Assembly: GCA_029263555.1 (NCBI GenBank)
Contig: JAJUFW010000193.1
Span: 1-6,215 of the forward strand
Origin: Alphaproteobacteria bacterium
Lineage (GTDB): Bacteria > Pseudomonadota > Alphaproteobacteria > DSM-16000 > Inquilinaceae
Direction: 5' to 3'
Length of the DNA stretch: 6,215 nucleotides
Shown here: piece after piece, positions 5,565 through 6,215 of the stretch
Position numbering within the stretch: the stretch's first letter is position 1
Layout: each line of letters opens with the position of its first letter
Made by a program: the position numbers and the translations under genes
Notes under the pieces: model-generated
Databases searched by the model: none
What the model was told of the DNA's origin: nothing
What the model saw: only the letters and a program-made list of their open reading frames with translations

Positions 5565-6215
5565 ATGAAGAAGCTCTCCATTGCCGTTGCGGCCGCGGCA
5601 GCTCTTTCCGGGTGGGCAATGTCTGCCAAGGCGGAGCAGTTCATCAACGTCCTGGCCGGTGGAACCAGCGGCGTCTATTATCCCCTGGCTGTCGCTCTTT
5701 CCGAGATCTATGCCGAGAACATCCCGGACGCCCGGCCGTCGGTACAGGCGACCAAGGCTTCGGTCGAGAACCTGAACCTGCTGCAGCAGGGCAGGGGCGA
5801 GATCGCCTTCTCGCTCGGCGACTCCGTAGCCCTTGCCTGGGAGGGCAACGAAGAGGCCGGTTTCCCGCAGCCGCTCGACAAGCTGCGCGGCGTCGCCGCG
5901 ATCTACCCGAACTACATCCAGGTGGTCGCGACCGCCAGCAGCGGCGTGAAGACGCTCGCGGACCTGGCTGGCAAGGGGGTTTCTGTTGGCGCTCCCCGCT
6001 CCGGCACCGAACTCAATGCCCGGGCGGTCTTCCAGGCGGCCGGACTCACCTATGAAGACCTCGGCAAGGTCGAATACCTGCCGTTCGGCGAATCGGTCGA
6101 ACTCATGAAGAACCGGCAGCTCGACGCCACGCTACAGTCGGCCGGTCTGGGCGTCGCCTCGATCCGCGATCTTGCCTCCACGAACGACGTCACGGTGGTG
6201 GCCATTCCGCCGGAC
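5565..6215 (+). CDS. TAXI-family TRAP transporter solute-binding protein (C-terminus beyond window)
   Basis: The reading frame is open from ATG 5565 to the window edge (217 codons) with no stop. It starts with a Sec signal peptide (MKKLSIAVAAAAALSG..., likely cut after SAKA at residue 23). The TAXI hallmark FINVLAGGTSGVYYPLAVAL follows, then VQATKASVENLNLLQQG, IAFSLGDSVALAWEG and KGVSVGAPRSGTELNARAV. TAXI proteins are periplasmic receptors that hand ligand to a fused DctQM-type TRAP permease driven by an ion gradient; known or proposed ligands include dicarboxylates and glutamate. The ligand cannot be read here. GGGAGGT (5548-5554) precedes the ATG by 10 nt. About 100 further residues are expected off the right edge (the family is usually about 320), and a TRAP permease gene is likely to follow. 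Confidence 0.93.
   Translation, partial: MKKLSIAVAAAAALSGWAMSAKAEQFINVLAGGTSGVYYPLAVALSEIYAENIPDARPSVQATKASVENLNLLQQGRGEIAFSLGDSVALAWEGNEEAGFPQPLDKLRGVAAIYPNYIQVVATASSGVKTLADLAGKGVSVGAPRSGTELNARAVFQAAGLTYEDLGKVEYLPFGESVELMKNRQLDATLQSAGLGVASIRDLASTNDVTVVAIPPD

Noticed and set aside
5612..6055. Plus-strand 147-codon frame inside the TAXI gene
   Set aside because: It is the +2 shadow of the TAXI reading frame, which is open to the window edge and matches the family throughout.

Overview
This GC-rich window carries ordinary chromosomal genes of a Gram-negative proteobacterium. It is most likely an alphaproteobacterium of the Rhodospirillales type. That placement is inferred from the GreB version, the NDUFA9-like reductase, and the mix of LIV-type ABC and TAXI-TRAP binding proteins next to a FadL-family porin. 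I see no RNA genes, CRISPR array, insertion sequence, prophage or clear horizontally acquired island.

Layout. Positions 1-1558 are read on the minus strand and form the start of a branched-chain-amino-acid-type ABC uptake operon. A periplasmic binding protein gene (278-1558) comes first. A 166-nt gap with a strong stem-loop follows, then the N-terminus of a LivG-type ATPase running off the left edge. The binding protein gene is interrupted by a single in-frame TAA (1064-1066), and everything on both sides of it is intact and in one frame. Upstream lies a good sigma-70-like promoter (TTGACT, 18 nt, GATAAT) whose start region is covered by a near-perfect match to the classical PurR/LacI-family operator.

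From 1904 the window is read on the plus strand. A thioredoxin/AhpC-fold protein (1904-2455) overlaps an NDUFA9-type atypical SDR (2445-3416) by 11 nt, and greB (3475-4032) follows after 58 nt; the three probably form one transcription unit. After a 151-nt gap with a 14-bp perfect palindrome comes a FadL/OmpP1-family outer membrane channel (4184-5464). After a further 100 nt, a TAXI-family TRAP solute-binding protein begins (5565) and runs off the right edge.

The genes do not form one obvious pathway. Three concern envelope uptake: the ABC binding protein with its ATPase, the FadL channel, and the TAXI receptor. The middle three are housekeeping or stress-type functions: a redox-fold protein, an NAD(P)-binding protein and a transcript-cleavage factor. 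The points worth a second look are the nonsense codon in an otherwise preserved binding protein, two closely related LacI-type palindromes in the divergent intergenic region, the palindrome before the FadL gene, and an SDR whose catalytic lysine position is arginine. I found no convincing new multi-gene system.
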